A stretch of 64,000 nucleotides of DNA from Andeanibacterium sp035497315 (lineage in GTDB: Bacteria; Pseudomonadota; Alphaproteobacteria; Sphingomonadales; Sphingomonadaceae), in assembly GCA_035497315.1 (NCBI GenBank), contig DATJDU010000084.1, positions 1 to 64,000 of the forward strand, given 5' to 3'. The notes beneath the pieces were generated by a model. It searched no databases, was not told the origin of the DNA, and saw only the letters and a program-made list of their open reading frames with translations. Within the stretch, counting starts at the first letter, position 1, and each line of letters opens with the position of its first letter. Position numbers and translations under genes: made by a program. Positions 41,262 through 49,447 of this stretch are shown here, piece by piece.

Positions 41262-41765
41262 ATGGCAAATTCAATCTGGGCAAGCCTCGAACAATCGGGC
41301 CTCGGCACCACTATCGCCAGCAATGAATGGATGTTCCCGACCATCGAGACCGTCCATGTCTTCGCCTTGGTGACCGTCATCGGCGCCATCGCGATCATGG
41401 ACCTGCGCCTGCTAGGAATCACTTCGCGCAATCGCAGCATCAAGGCGGTAGAGAACGACACGATCCCGGTCACCTGGATCGGCTTCGCAATCGCCGTGGT
41501 CACCGGCCTCCTGCTGTTCGTCAGCAAGGCGACGACATATATGGCGAACCCCTATTTCCTCTGGAAGATGGGCCTGATGGCTGTGGCCGGCATCAACATG
41601 GCGATCTTCCACCGCATCATCTCCAAGGGTGTCGAGGAATGGGGCCAACCGGGCGGTACTGTACCCTTCGGGGCGAAGTTCTCGGGCGCGCTCTCGCTCG
41701 CGATCTGGATCATCATTCCCTATTGCGGCCGCGTGATCGGCTTCACACTGGGCGTCTATTACTAA
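41262..41765 (+). CDS. DUF6644-like four-helix membrane protein (copy 2)
   Basis: Encodes 167 aa and is clearly paralogous to the preceding gene: I-E-T-V-H-V-F-A-L-V-T-V-I-G-A-I-A-I-M-D-L-R-L-L-G aligns with the corresponding segment of copy 1, keeping the His and the D/N-L-R-L/V-L-G end. It then has V-T-W-I-G-F-A-I-A-V-V-T-G-L-L-L-F and N-P-Y-F-L-W-K-M-G. The two copies are co-transcribed and end at a shared terminator, so they likely form a hetero-oligomer in the inner membrane. The function is unknown. Confidence 0.72.
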   Translation: MANSIWASLEQSGLGTTIASNEWMFPTIETVHVFALVTVIGAIAIMDLRLLGITSRNRSIKAVENDTIPVTWIGFAIAVVTGLLLFVSKATTYMANPYFLWKMGLMAVAGINMAIFHRIISKGVEEWGQPGGTVPFGAKFSGALSLAIWIIIPYCGRVIGFTLGVYY

Positions 41766-41806
41766 GTTCCCAGACGTCACCCGGCGAGCGTCCAACTCGC
41801 CGAACG

Positions 41807-41848
41807 GGCCGACCCGGTGCAGTAGGCCGCACCGGGTCGGCCTTTTTG
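41807..41848 (+). terminator. Rho-independent terminator after the tandem membrane-protein genes
   Basis: A 14-bp stem, GGCCGACCCGGTGC (41807-41820) with GCACCGGGTCGGCC (41829-41842), is followed by TTTTTG. It lies 41 bases after the second paralogue's stop. Confidence 0.92.
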
Positions 41849-41914
41849 TTCAGCGCCGATTTAGCGCGGGGCGCGCAGCCTTCCCTTCGATGAGAGATCG
41901 ACGGGAGAATACCG

Positions 41915-42433
41915 ATGCCCCACCTGCGCCTGCTGCTGACTCCGCTTGCCTTGGCAACCATCGCCGTGCCGGCTGCCGCCAGCGAGCCTGCCAATCCCCA
42001 GATCGATTATGACGACTTTGCCCGGCTGACCGCCGACCTCGCCGGAACCCGTCAGGCGCATCTGCTGCCATGGGAAGAGTTTTCCCGTCAGATGAGCAAG
42101 GATGGCGCCTTGCTGCTCGACGCCCGTTCGGCCGAGGCTTTCGCCGGTGGTCATATCGAAGGGGCCGTAAATCTGCCCCTACCCGATTTCACCGACGAAG
42201 CGCTTCGCGATGCGATCGGGCCCGATCGGAACCGGCCGATCTACATCTATTGCAACAACAATTTCACCGATAACCGCACACCGGTGCCCACCAAGCGCGC
42301 GCCGATGGCGCTGAACATTGCCACTTTCATCAATCTGCATGGCTACGGCTACACCAACGTATGGGAACTGGGCGGTCTGCTTGAAACGGCGGATGTGCCA
42401 TGGGTCACGGCGCCAGGACTGGCCAGCAATTAG
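41915..42433 (+). CDS. Secreted rhodanese-domain protein
   Basis: Encodes 172 aa. A signal peptide (R-L-L-L-T-P-L-A-L-A-T-I-A-V-P-A-A-A-S) is followed by a single rhodanese fold: L-L-L-D-A-R-S-A-E-A-F-A-G-G-H-I-E-G-A-V-N-L-P and an active-site-type loop I-Y-C-N-N-N-F with its Cys. The loop (C-N-N-N-F-T-D-N) is not the canonical CxxGxR/T, so activity on thiosulfate is uncertain. It acts in the periplasm, possibly on sulfur or phosphate-type substrates. It stands alone after the terminator. Confidence 0.85.
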   Translation: MPHLRLLLTPLALATIAVPAAASEPANPQIDYDDFARLTADLAGTRQAHLLPWEEFSRQMSKDGALLLDARSAEAFAGGHIEGAVNLPLPDFTDEALRDAIGPDRNRPIYIYCNNNFTDNRTPVPTKRAPMALNIATFINLHGYGYTNVWELGGLLETADVPWVTAPGLASN

Positions 42434-42560
42434 ACACTATCAGCCCAGGGAGAAGAGCCGCAAAAGACCAGGGCGACTCTTGCGAGCCGCCCTTCCATCC
42501 CCCCGGATGTTTACCCTTCCCTCAAGCTGAGGGAGCCCGAAGACTGGGCTGAAACACGCC

Positions 42561-43718
42561 TTAAGCGGCGCGCTTGTCTTCCTTCTTGCCCCTGGCGATA
42601 CGGCGACGACCGAAGACGGCCGCAGCCCCTGCACCGAAAAGCAGCAGCATCGGCGGAGCGGGCACCTGTGTGCCGCTGCTCGTGCTCGTGCTGCTCGAAC
42701 CACTGGTTGAGCCAGATGTACTGGTACTCGAAGAGGTTGAGGAACTGGTGGAGCTGGACGTCGAGGACGAGGTCGAACTCGATGTGCTGCTGGTCACATT
42801 GCCCGAGCTGGTGCTGGTCGTGCTCGAACCTGAAGAGCTGCCAGAGCTGGAACCGCTCGACGAACCCGAAGAGCTGCCCGAACTGGAGCCGCTCGACGAG
42901 CCCGACGAACTACCAGAACTGGAGCCACTCGATCCGCCACAGTGCTTTTTACAATGGTAACCGCTCGATGTCGCGCCCGAGCTGGTCCCGCCGCTGGAAC
43001 CCGAAGAGCTCGACGAGCTGGAGGAGCTCGACGAGGAAGAAGAAGACGAACTGGATGAGCTCGAGGAAGACGAACCGCCCGAGCTGCTGGTGGTAGTGCT
43101 GGTAATACCGCCGCTGCTGCTCGTCGTAGTGCTGCTTAGCCCTCCGGTGGACGTGGAAGTCGAACCGCCGCTGGTGCTGGTGGAACCCCCGCTGGTCGAA
43201 GTCGAACTGCCGCCCGTCGAGGTGGAGCTGCCGCCCGAGCCGCCGCTGGACGTGCTCGTGGAACCGCCCGAGGTCGTAGTGGAAGTGACCACCACGCTGC
43301 CGCCCGAGGACCCGCCTCCGAAGAAGCCGCCGAAGAAGCCGCCCCCGAAACCGCCAAAGCCGCCCGATCCGCCGATCACGGTCACGCCGCCACCGCTCGA
43401 GCCGCTGACTTCCGGAAGCGCCGGAAGGGGCTGCGGCAGGGGCACCGGCATCATCGCGATCTGCGGTGTGCAATCCGGGCCGCCCTGGCACTCGTCCTCA
43501 ATCACACGACGGATGCGCTTCACCGTGCGCGGCTTTTCCGCAACGCGCTTGGCCGGCTTCAGCTTGATGGTCTTGGTCGCCGATTTGATGGACTTGGCGG
43601 ACTTGTAGGTCGTAACGTTCGCCGCCTGCGGTTCCGCGACATGCACTGCCCCGCCGCCAAGCAGCGCACCGCCAGCTGCGGCGACAGACAATTTCGCGAG
43701 GGCCATTCTTACCGACAT
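42561..43718 (-). CDS. Ser/Thr/Gly-rich surface protein with C-terminal sorting-type anchor
   Basis: Encodes 385 aa. It has a hydrophobic N-terminus (V-A-A-A-G-G-A-L-L-G-G-G-A-V), a Lys/Arg-rich stretch (~40-75), a Pro/Gly region with F-G-G-F-G-G-G-F-F-G-G, then about 230 residues of Ser/Thr/Gly repeats including a long poly-Ser run. One short ordered island, Y-H-C-K-K-H-C, interrupts the repeats. The C-terminus V-P-A-P-P-M-L-L-L-F-G-A-G-A-A-A-V-F-G-R-R-R has the PEP-CTERM-like tripartite form: V-P-x-P motif, hydrophobic helix, basic tail. It is probably an exported, possibly glycosylated surface or matrix protein. Length may vary between strains because of the repeats. Confidence 0.8.
   Translation of the reverse strand: MSVRMALAKLSVAAAGGALLGGGAVHVAEPQAANVTTYKSAKSIKSATKTIKLKPAKRVAEKPRTVKRIRRVIEDECQGGPDCTPQIAMMPVPLPQPLPALPEVSGSSGGGVTVIGGSGGFGGFGGGFFGGFFGGGSSGGSVVVTSTTTSGGSTSTSSGGSGGSSTSTGGSSTSTSGGSTSTSGGSTSTSTGGLSSTTTSSSGGITSTTTSSSGGSSSSSSSSSSSSSSSSSSSSSSSSGSSGGTSSGATSSGYHCKKHCGGSSGSSSGSSSGSSSGSSSGSSSGSSSGSSSGSSSGSSTTSTSSGNVTSSTSSSTSSSTSSSTSSSTSSSTSTSGSTSGSSSTSTSSGTQVPAPPMLLLFGAGAAAVFGRRRIARGKKEDKRAA
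42832..42936. repeat. 36-base tandem repeats coding for Ser/Gly
   Basis: Three near-identical 36-base units (42832-42867, 42868-42903, 42904-42936 partial) on the + strand beginning GAAGAGCTGCC. They encode G-S-S-S-type repeats in the minus-strand gene. Such repeats are prone to expansion and contraction by slippage. Confidence 0.8.
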
Positions 43719-43971
43719 GGTCTCAAATCCTGTTCACTTACTGGGAAGGCCCCGAGCCACAGATTCGGCCCCCCTTTACCTCCCGGCTCTCAACAACAGG
43801 ACAGACCACCCCTTTGCGGGCAATCGCGTTAACCTTGTTTTTCGGCTCCAGAGGCAATTTTTTTGGGGCAGAAAGAGAACGCTGCGGCAAGTTGTCCCAC
43901 TATGGAACCGAAAGGCGTGCCAATATTGCGCGAAAGGTTAATTCTCTCCGCAAGGTCGGATCCGGAAAAAC

Positions 43972-45012
43972 CTATTTCCCCTCGCCGAACAACCCGCCCG
44001 GCACTGCCGCCGGGCCGCTGACCGGGGGGGTGATTCCCAGATGCTGCCACCCGCGATCATTGAGCATTCGCCCGCGTGCCGTACGGGCAACCAGGCCCAG
44101 CTGGATCAGGAACGGCTCCACCACATCTTCCACCGTATCGCGCGGTTCAGCGAGGCCGGCAGCCAGCGTTTCCACGCCAACCGGGCCGCCTTTATAGATA
44201 TCCGCGATCATCGTGAGATAGCGCCGATCCATCGCATCCAGCCCCAATGCGTCCACTTCCAGCCGGGTCAGCGCCTCGTCAGCGACCCTGGCTGTCACCA
44301 CGGGCGAGCCCAGTACATGAGCGAAATCACGCACCCGCCGCAGCAGTCGCCCGGCAACGCGAGGCGTACCCCTTGCGCGGCGTGCAATCTCGCGCGCGCC
44401 TTCGCTATCCATCTCTACCGAAAGCAGTTTCGCCCCGCGCCGTACGACCAGTTCCAGCTCTGCCTCGGTGTAGAATTGCAGCCGAACGGGAATACCGAAC
44501 CGGTCCCGCAAGGGAGTGGTCAGCAGGCCCTGCCGTGTCGTGGCACCAATCAGGGTGAAAGGCGCAAGGTCGATCCGCACCGAACGGGCGGATGGCCCCT
44601 CCCCGATGATCAGATCCAGCGCGCGATCCTCCATCGCGGGATAGAGCACTTCTTCCACCACCGGATTGAGGCGATGAATCTCGTCGATGAACAGAACGTC
44701 GCCGGGTTCGAGATTGGTCAACAGCGCGGCCAGATCGCCTGACTTGGCAATCACCGGGCCCGAAGTAGCGCGAAAGCCCACGCCCAGTTCCTTGGCCACG
44801 ATCTGCGCCAAAGTGGTCTTGCCGAGGCCCGGCGGGCCATGGAACAACACATGATCCATTGCCTCCCCGCGCGACTTCGCGCTCTGGATGAACACCCGCA
44901 GATTATCCCGCGCCGCCTCCTGCCCGATGAATTCGGCAAGCGTCTTGGGCCGCAGGGCGGCGTCCTGATCCTCCGGCTGGCGCTGGGGGGAGAGGGTGGG
45001 GTTAGTTGTCAT
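43972..45012 (-). CDS. ruvB: Holliday junction branch-migration helicase RuvB
   Basis: Encodes 346 aa. Walker A G-P-P-G-L-G-K-T-T, Walker B F-I-D-E-I-H-R-L, sensor region I-G-A-T-T-R-Q-G-L-L-T-T-P-L-R-D-R-F-G and the C-terminal winged-helix (R-T-A-R-G-R-M-L-N-D) are complete. RuvB is the hexameric AAA+ motor that drives branch migration on RuvA-bound junctions. Its start overlaps the stop of an unrelated TonB_C-like gene by four bases (ATGA), instead of following ruvA directly. Confidence 0.97.
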   Translation of the reverse strand: MTTNPTLSPQRQPEDQDAALRPKTLAEFIGQEAARDNLRVFIQSAKSRGEAMDHVLFHGPPGLGKTTLAQIVAKELGVGFRATSGPVIAKSGDLAALLTNLEPGDVLFIDEIHRLNPVVEEVLYPAMEDRALDLIIGEGPSARSVRIDLAPFTLIGATTRQGLLTTPLRDRFGIPVRLQFYTEAELELVVRRGAKLLSVEMDSEGAREIARRARGTPRVAGRLLRRVRDFAHVLGSPVVTARVADEALTRLEVDALGLDAMDRRYLTMIADIYKGGPVGVETLAAGLAEPRDTVEDVVEPFLIQLGLVARTARGRMLNDRGWQHLGITPPVSGPAAVPGGLFGEGK

Positions 45013-45620
45013 TTACGGGATTTGCCCGCAACCACCAGAGCGTTGGTGAATAGTTGCGCGCCATCCTTGCGACAGCGCTCGATAGCCGCGAGCCATGCCC
45101 GATCACGTATGTCCGGCTTGATCATGAATGCGAGATCTTTGCGGCCAGACACAAAGGCCAAGCCGACGAAAATTCTGAAGAACTTTCCCTGCTCGAACCT
45201 CTCGCCGGGATGATTCCCGACATACCAGTCGTTGTCGCGCACCATCTGAGAGCAGCTGTAACTGCTCAGCAGGTCAAGTCCCATTCGAAAAGCATACAGG
45301 TCTACTTCCAATGCCAGCGTTCGCTCCCCATTTTTGAGCACTTCCGGAGCCACTGGTGTCCCCACAATGCGGGACTGCGCATAGTCGTCCAGTTCCTGCG
45401 AACCGGATGTTTGCAGGACTGTCGCGCTCTCGACTTTGTTTTCCGCCGAAACCGTCGCGCGGAGCGTAACGGTTCCATGGACCCCTCGCTCCGTTAAATC
45501 GGGCGAGAGAGGCAGTACAAACTTGACCGGATCGGTTTCGCTATTTTGCGCGAAACCTAACCCTGACTGAAACAGCATAAATGCTGCCAACATCACCGTT
45601 CCAACAAACTTCCACTTCAT
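45009..45620 (-). CDS. Periplasmic protein with TonB C-terminal-like domain, between ruvA and ruvB
   Basis: Encodes 203 aa. A signal peptide (K-F-V-G-T-V-M-L-A-A-F-M-L-F-Q-S-G-L-G-F-A) precedes a segment resembling the TonB C-terminal fold: G-V-H-G-T-V-T-L-R-A-T-V-S-A-E-N-K-V-E-S-A-T-V-L with S-G-S-Q-E-L-D-D-Y-A. The C-terminal half has four scattered Cys. Base composition is lower in GC than the flanking ruv genes. It overlaps the ruvA stop and the ruvB start, both as ATGA, so it has become a translationally coupled member of the ruv operon despite an unrelated periplasmic location. Confidence 0.75.
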   Translation of the reverse strand: MKWKFVGTVMLAAFMLFQSGLGFAQNSETDPVKFVLPLSPDLTERGVHGTVTLRATVSAENKVESATVLQTSGSQELDDYAQSRIVGTPVAPEVLKNGERTLALEVDLYAFRMGLDLLSSYSCSQMVRDNDWYVGNHPGERFEQGKFFRIFVGLAFVSGRKDLAFMIKPDIRDRAWLAAIERCRKDGAQLFTNALVVAGKSRK

Positions 45621-46225
45621 CCCGCCGCCCTCTTCAACGCTACCCGCACCAGATCGTTCAGCCCCGCATCCTCACCCAGTTCGCCCAGTGCCTGTGCCAC
45701 CGCACTGGCCGCCACGGCAGGCTTGAAACCGAGGTTCTGCAAAGCCGAAACCGCATCGGCACTCACCGAACCAACCGGAGCCGCCGCCACCCCCAGCACC
45801 ACGCCCCCCGAACCGCCGGGCATACCACCCGCCTTATCCTTCAGTTCGTTGACGATACGCCCCGCCAGCTTCGGCCCTACACCATTGGCGCGCGCGACCT
45901 GCGCGGCGTCTCCATTGGCACAAGCCCCCTGCAGTTCCTCGATCGACAAGGCCGAAAGGATCGCCAGCGCCACCTTGCTCCCCACGCCCTGCACCAGTGT
46001 GAGCAACCGGAACCACTCCCGCTCCGCGCTGGTGGCGAAGCCCAGCAGGCGCATGTCGTTCTCGCTCACTTGAAGATCGGTGAAGACCGTTACGCCCTCC
46101 CCCCGTTCTCCCATCGCCGCGAGTGTCTTGGCCGAGCAATGGACAAGATAACCCACACCCTGGACGTCGATCACCGCCCAGTCCGTTCCGGTCTCGTCCA
46201 GCAGGCCCTTCAGCTTGGCAATCAT
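45617..46225 (-). CDS. ruvA: Holliday junction binding protein RuvA
   Basis: Encodes 202 aa. The N-terminal OB fold (M-I-A-K-L-K-G-L-L-D-E-T, G-V-G-Y-L-V-H-C), the helix-hairpin-helix region (L-V-Q-G-V-G-S-K-V-A-L-A-I-L-S and A-N-G-V-G-P-K-L-A-G-R-I-V-N-E-L) and the C-terminal RuvB-contact domain (D-A-V-S-A-L-Q-N-L-G-F) are present. The acidic pin and the length match. The ATG at 46225 gives the universal M-I-A-x-L-x-G start. ruvC is not adjacent in this window. It is divergent from aroC. Confidence 0.97.
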   Translation of the reverse strand: MIAKLKGLLDETGTDWAVIDVQGVGYLVHCSAKTLAAMGERGEGVTVFTDLQVSENDMRLLGFATSAEREWFRLLTLVQGVGSKVALAILSALSIEELQGACANGDAAQVARANGVGPKLAGRIVNELKDKAGGMPGGSGGVVLGVAAAPVGSVSADAVSALQNLGFKPAVAASAVAQALGELGEDAGLNDLVRVALKRAAG

Positions 46226-46537
46226 GTTTTGTTCCTGCCTTGTCCCGCTCGGTTTGGCCAGAGCCAATCGGCCGCCATCCACCACTGCGATTCGTTCTGC
46301 CTTGCGGTCCGAAGCCTATCGAAGTTGACACTGTGCGAGGCTGACACGCCACCCCTCCTCCATCTGCCCACAAGGCCCGCGAAAGCGCGCAGGACAGGGG
46401 GAGAAGAAGGGATGGACCATCCCGCCGCTCATGCCAGAAGGCCGGATGCAGGAAAATGCATTGTCGATGCCATGCAGCCCATGATCGTGACGAACGAAAG
46501 TGGACAGATTCGATCATTTGCGACAAAGCGGCCCACC
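46226..46537. other. Divergent promoter region between ruvA and aroC
   Basis: 312 bases without a supported gene. One frame is open throughout in line with aroC, but its composition is not protein-like. An inverted GCGCGC-type hairpin lies near 46376-46400. Promoters for both ruvA and aroC must lie here; no clear operator is recognised. Confidence 0.4.
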
Positions 46538-47598
<1,061 letters not shown>

Positions 47599-47602
<4 letters not shown>

Positions 47603-48324
47603 GACTGGGGATATAAGTCTGAATATCCGCGTTCTCGTGCATATTCGTTAGCACTGGCCTTCGCTGACCTGACCGCCGCACGAACAAGTTCGAACAGGGA
47701 TTGCAAGTCATCATTCTGATGGCTTTTCACCTCCGCCTGATAGTCATTTACTTTCCGTATCAGCGCCAAACCTCCCGGCGCTTGCGCTAACAGGGCCTGC
47801 CTTTCGACAAAATCTTTCTGTTCAGCATATGAAAGTTCAGGGCCGCCTCGATCAGATGCCTCCTTTGCCGTCTCGCCTGGTTTGATCCGGATTCTCGCAC
47901 GCTCGGCAATCGCCACATCCGGAGCGAAGATATTTGCGAGCCGGGCATTCTCGGCGACCGACACGCGGCCGCCCCATTCACGACCAATGCGGGCCCTAAT
48001 CTGTTTGATGAATGCCGGCGCCTGTTCTTGGCAGTAAGCTTGGGACTTCGCGACCATATGGTCGATAATACCGGCAAGGTCGCCCTTATCCATTTCAACC
48101 AGTCCGGAGTCTTTCATCAATTGTGTACGATAAGCTTCCCCACAACCTTGGGTTATAAAATCGAGTATGGGTGCCGAAGGAAAAAAGAACGCCGTCATAG
48201 TCCGCATATCTTCGTCAGCAGACGTTGTCGAACTTGCACCCGCTTCGGCTGCGACAACAGGGCACGGCGACAACGTCACCGATGTTATCAATGCCAGTAG
48301 ACCAACCAGCCTATGCGCATTCAT
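47599..48324 (-). CDS. Secreted protein of unknown function
   Basis: Encodes 241 aa. A signal peptide (A-H-R-L-V-G-L-L-A-L-I-T-S-V-T-L-S-P-C-P-V-V-A-A) is followed by a helical mature part with few Cys (C-G-E-A-Y, Y-C-Q-E). The C-terminus ends E-R-G-Y-S-D-L-Y-P-Q-S. No family is recognised. The codon use is noticeably more AT-rich than aroC or ahpC on either side, suggesting a recently acquired gene. The start at 48324 (M-N-A-H-R) is chosen over one eight codons upstream. It converges with aroC with overlapping ends. Confidence 0.6.
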
Positions 48325-48777
48325 CTCAGAAAACTCCCCAGCCCACATCCAAATCAGTCGCCACTCGCGCCGACGGAACGATATTCTCGAACGGCTTTTT
48401 CAAACAAGTAGATTTGCCCAGTCCTGCTCAAGCAGCGCCGTTGTGAACATCCGTCATCTTACAATCGAAGGCATAGTTGGAACAGCGACCGCTTGCCACC
48501 TCATCGCAGACATTTAACGTTGCGCCTATGTGCGAATTGACTGCGGGCGGACGGTCGCTTTGCGAAACTGCCACCTGCAGCGCAGCACTCTTGGGCGGCG
48601 GCGTTGCAAAGGAGACAAGCATCGTGGATGCCTCCCCGGCCGTTAATCTAGGATTCCGATCAAACTCGATTGATTGATTTATTCTATCAAACCAATCGGA
48701 CTCTTTTGTTTGGCAGATGAGCCATGCGCCACTATCTCGGCGTCACTGAGTTTCATCCTGACAAACGGAGCATATCG
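48325..48777. promoter_or_regulatory. ahpC upstream region with LysR-type palindrome
   Basis: About 450 bases of AT-richer DNA without a supported gene. A perfect 5-base-arm palindrome TTGAT-N7-ATCAA lies at 48674-48690, about 90 bases before the ahpC start, inside a longer GATTG...CAATC dyad. OxyR and other LysR-type regulators bind sites of this general shape, and ahpC is a classic OxyR target. The match to the full OxyR consensus is weak. The remainder of the stretch shows nothing I can identify. Confidence 0.4.
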
Positions 48778-49344
48778 ATGGGTATTATCGGCAGCGAGAT
48801 CAAGCCGTTCAACGCCACCGCCTTCCAGGCCGGCAAGGACTTCTTCCAGGTTACCGACGCCGACGTGAAGGGCAAGTGGTCGGTGTTCTTCTTCTATCCG
48901 GCGGATTTCACATTCGTGTGCCCGACCGAACTGGAAGACATGGCCGACCAGTATGACGAGCTGACCAAGCTCGGCGTGGAAGTCTATTCCGTCTCCACCG
49001 ACACGCATTTCAGCCACAAGGCCTGGCATGACAGCTCGCCGGCCATCGGCAAGATCAAATTCCCCATGCTGGGCGACCAGCTGCACACCATCTCGAAGAA
49101 CTTCGGCGTTCTTCGCGAAGAACAGGGCCTTGCCGATCGCGGCACCTTCGTGGTCGATCCCGATGGCGTGATTCAGGTGATGGAAGTTACCTGCGAAGGC
49201 GTGGGCCGCAATGCTTCGGAACTCGTCCGCAAGATCAAGGCCGCCCAGTATGTCCGCTCGCACCCCGGCCAGGTCTGCCCTGCCAAGTGGGAAGAAGGCG
49301 AAGAGACGCTGGCCCCCTCGCTCGACCTCGTCGGCAAGATCTAA
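48778..49344 (+). CDS. ahpC: Alkyl hydroperoxide reductase subunit C (peroxiredoxin)
   Basis: Encodes 188 aa. The peroxidatic Cys is in D-F-T-F-V-C-P-T-E-L, and the resolving Cys near the C-terminus is in G-Q-V-C-P-A-K-W. Other family motifs are F-F-Y-P-A-D-F, S-T-D-T-H-F-S-H-K-A-W-H and D-R-G-T-F-V-V-D-P. AhpC is the typical 2-Cys peroxiredoxin that reduces H2O2 and organic peroxides, using AhpF. The ATG at 48778 has CGGAG seven bases upstream and gives the standard length. Confidence 0.97.
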   Translation: MGIIGSEIKPFNATAFQAGKDFFQVTDADVKGKWSVFFFYPADFTFVCPTELEDMADQYDELTKLGVEVYSVSTDTHFSHKAWHDSSPAIGKIKFPMLGDQLHTISKNFGVLREEQGLADRGTFVVDPDGVIQVMEVTCEGVGRNASELVRKIKAAQYVRSHPGQVCPAKWEEGEETLAPSLDLVGKI

Positions 49345-49374
49345 ACCCTCGAGCCCGCACTTGCGGGACGCATG

Positions 49375-49412
49375 AGCGGCTCGGGGCGTTCCCTCCGCCC
49401 CGGGCCGCTTTT
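49375..49412 (+). terminator. Hairpin between ahpC and ahpF (partial terminator)
   Basis: AGCGGCTCGGGGCG (49375-49388) pairs with CGCCCCGGGCCGCT (49396-49409) through a 14-base stem with one G-U pair, followed by TTTTG. In the 103-base ahpC-ahpF gap, this could reduce read-through so that AhpC is made in excess over AhpF. Confidence 0.75.
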
Positions 49413-49447
49413 GTTTTCACGAGACCCAAATTCAAGGAACCGAACCC

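Noticed and set aside
42684..43310. Repetitive DNA that might be taken for a CRISPR array
   Set aside because: Units are contiguous coding repeats of 6-36 bases with no unique spacers. No cas genes are present.
43090..43608. A Pro/Val/Glu-repeat protein on the + strand
   Set aside because: It is the complement of the Ser/Thr/Gly-rich gene; the minus strand has the signal-like N-terminus and sorting-type anchor.
45581..46537. In-frame upstream extension of aroC by over 300 codons
   Set aside because: It is antisense to ruvA and then crosses intergenic DNA. The normal chorismate synthase N-terminus begins at 46538.
48477..48677. 66-codon frame upstream of ahpC
   Set aside because: No ribosome-binding site or domain was seen and it overlaps the presumed ahpC promoter region; support is too weak.
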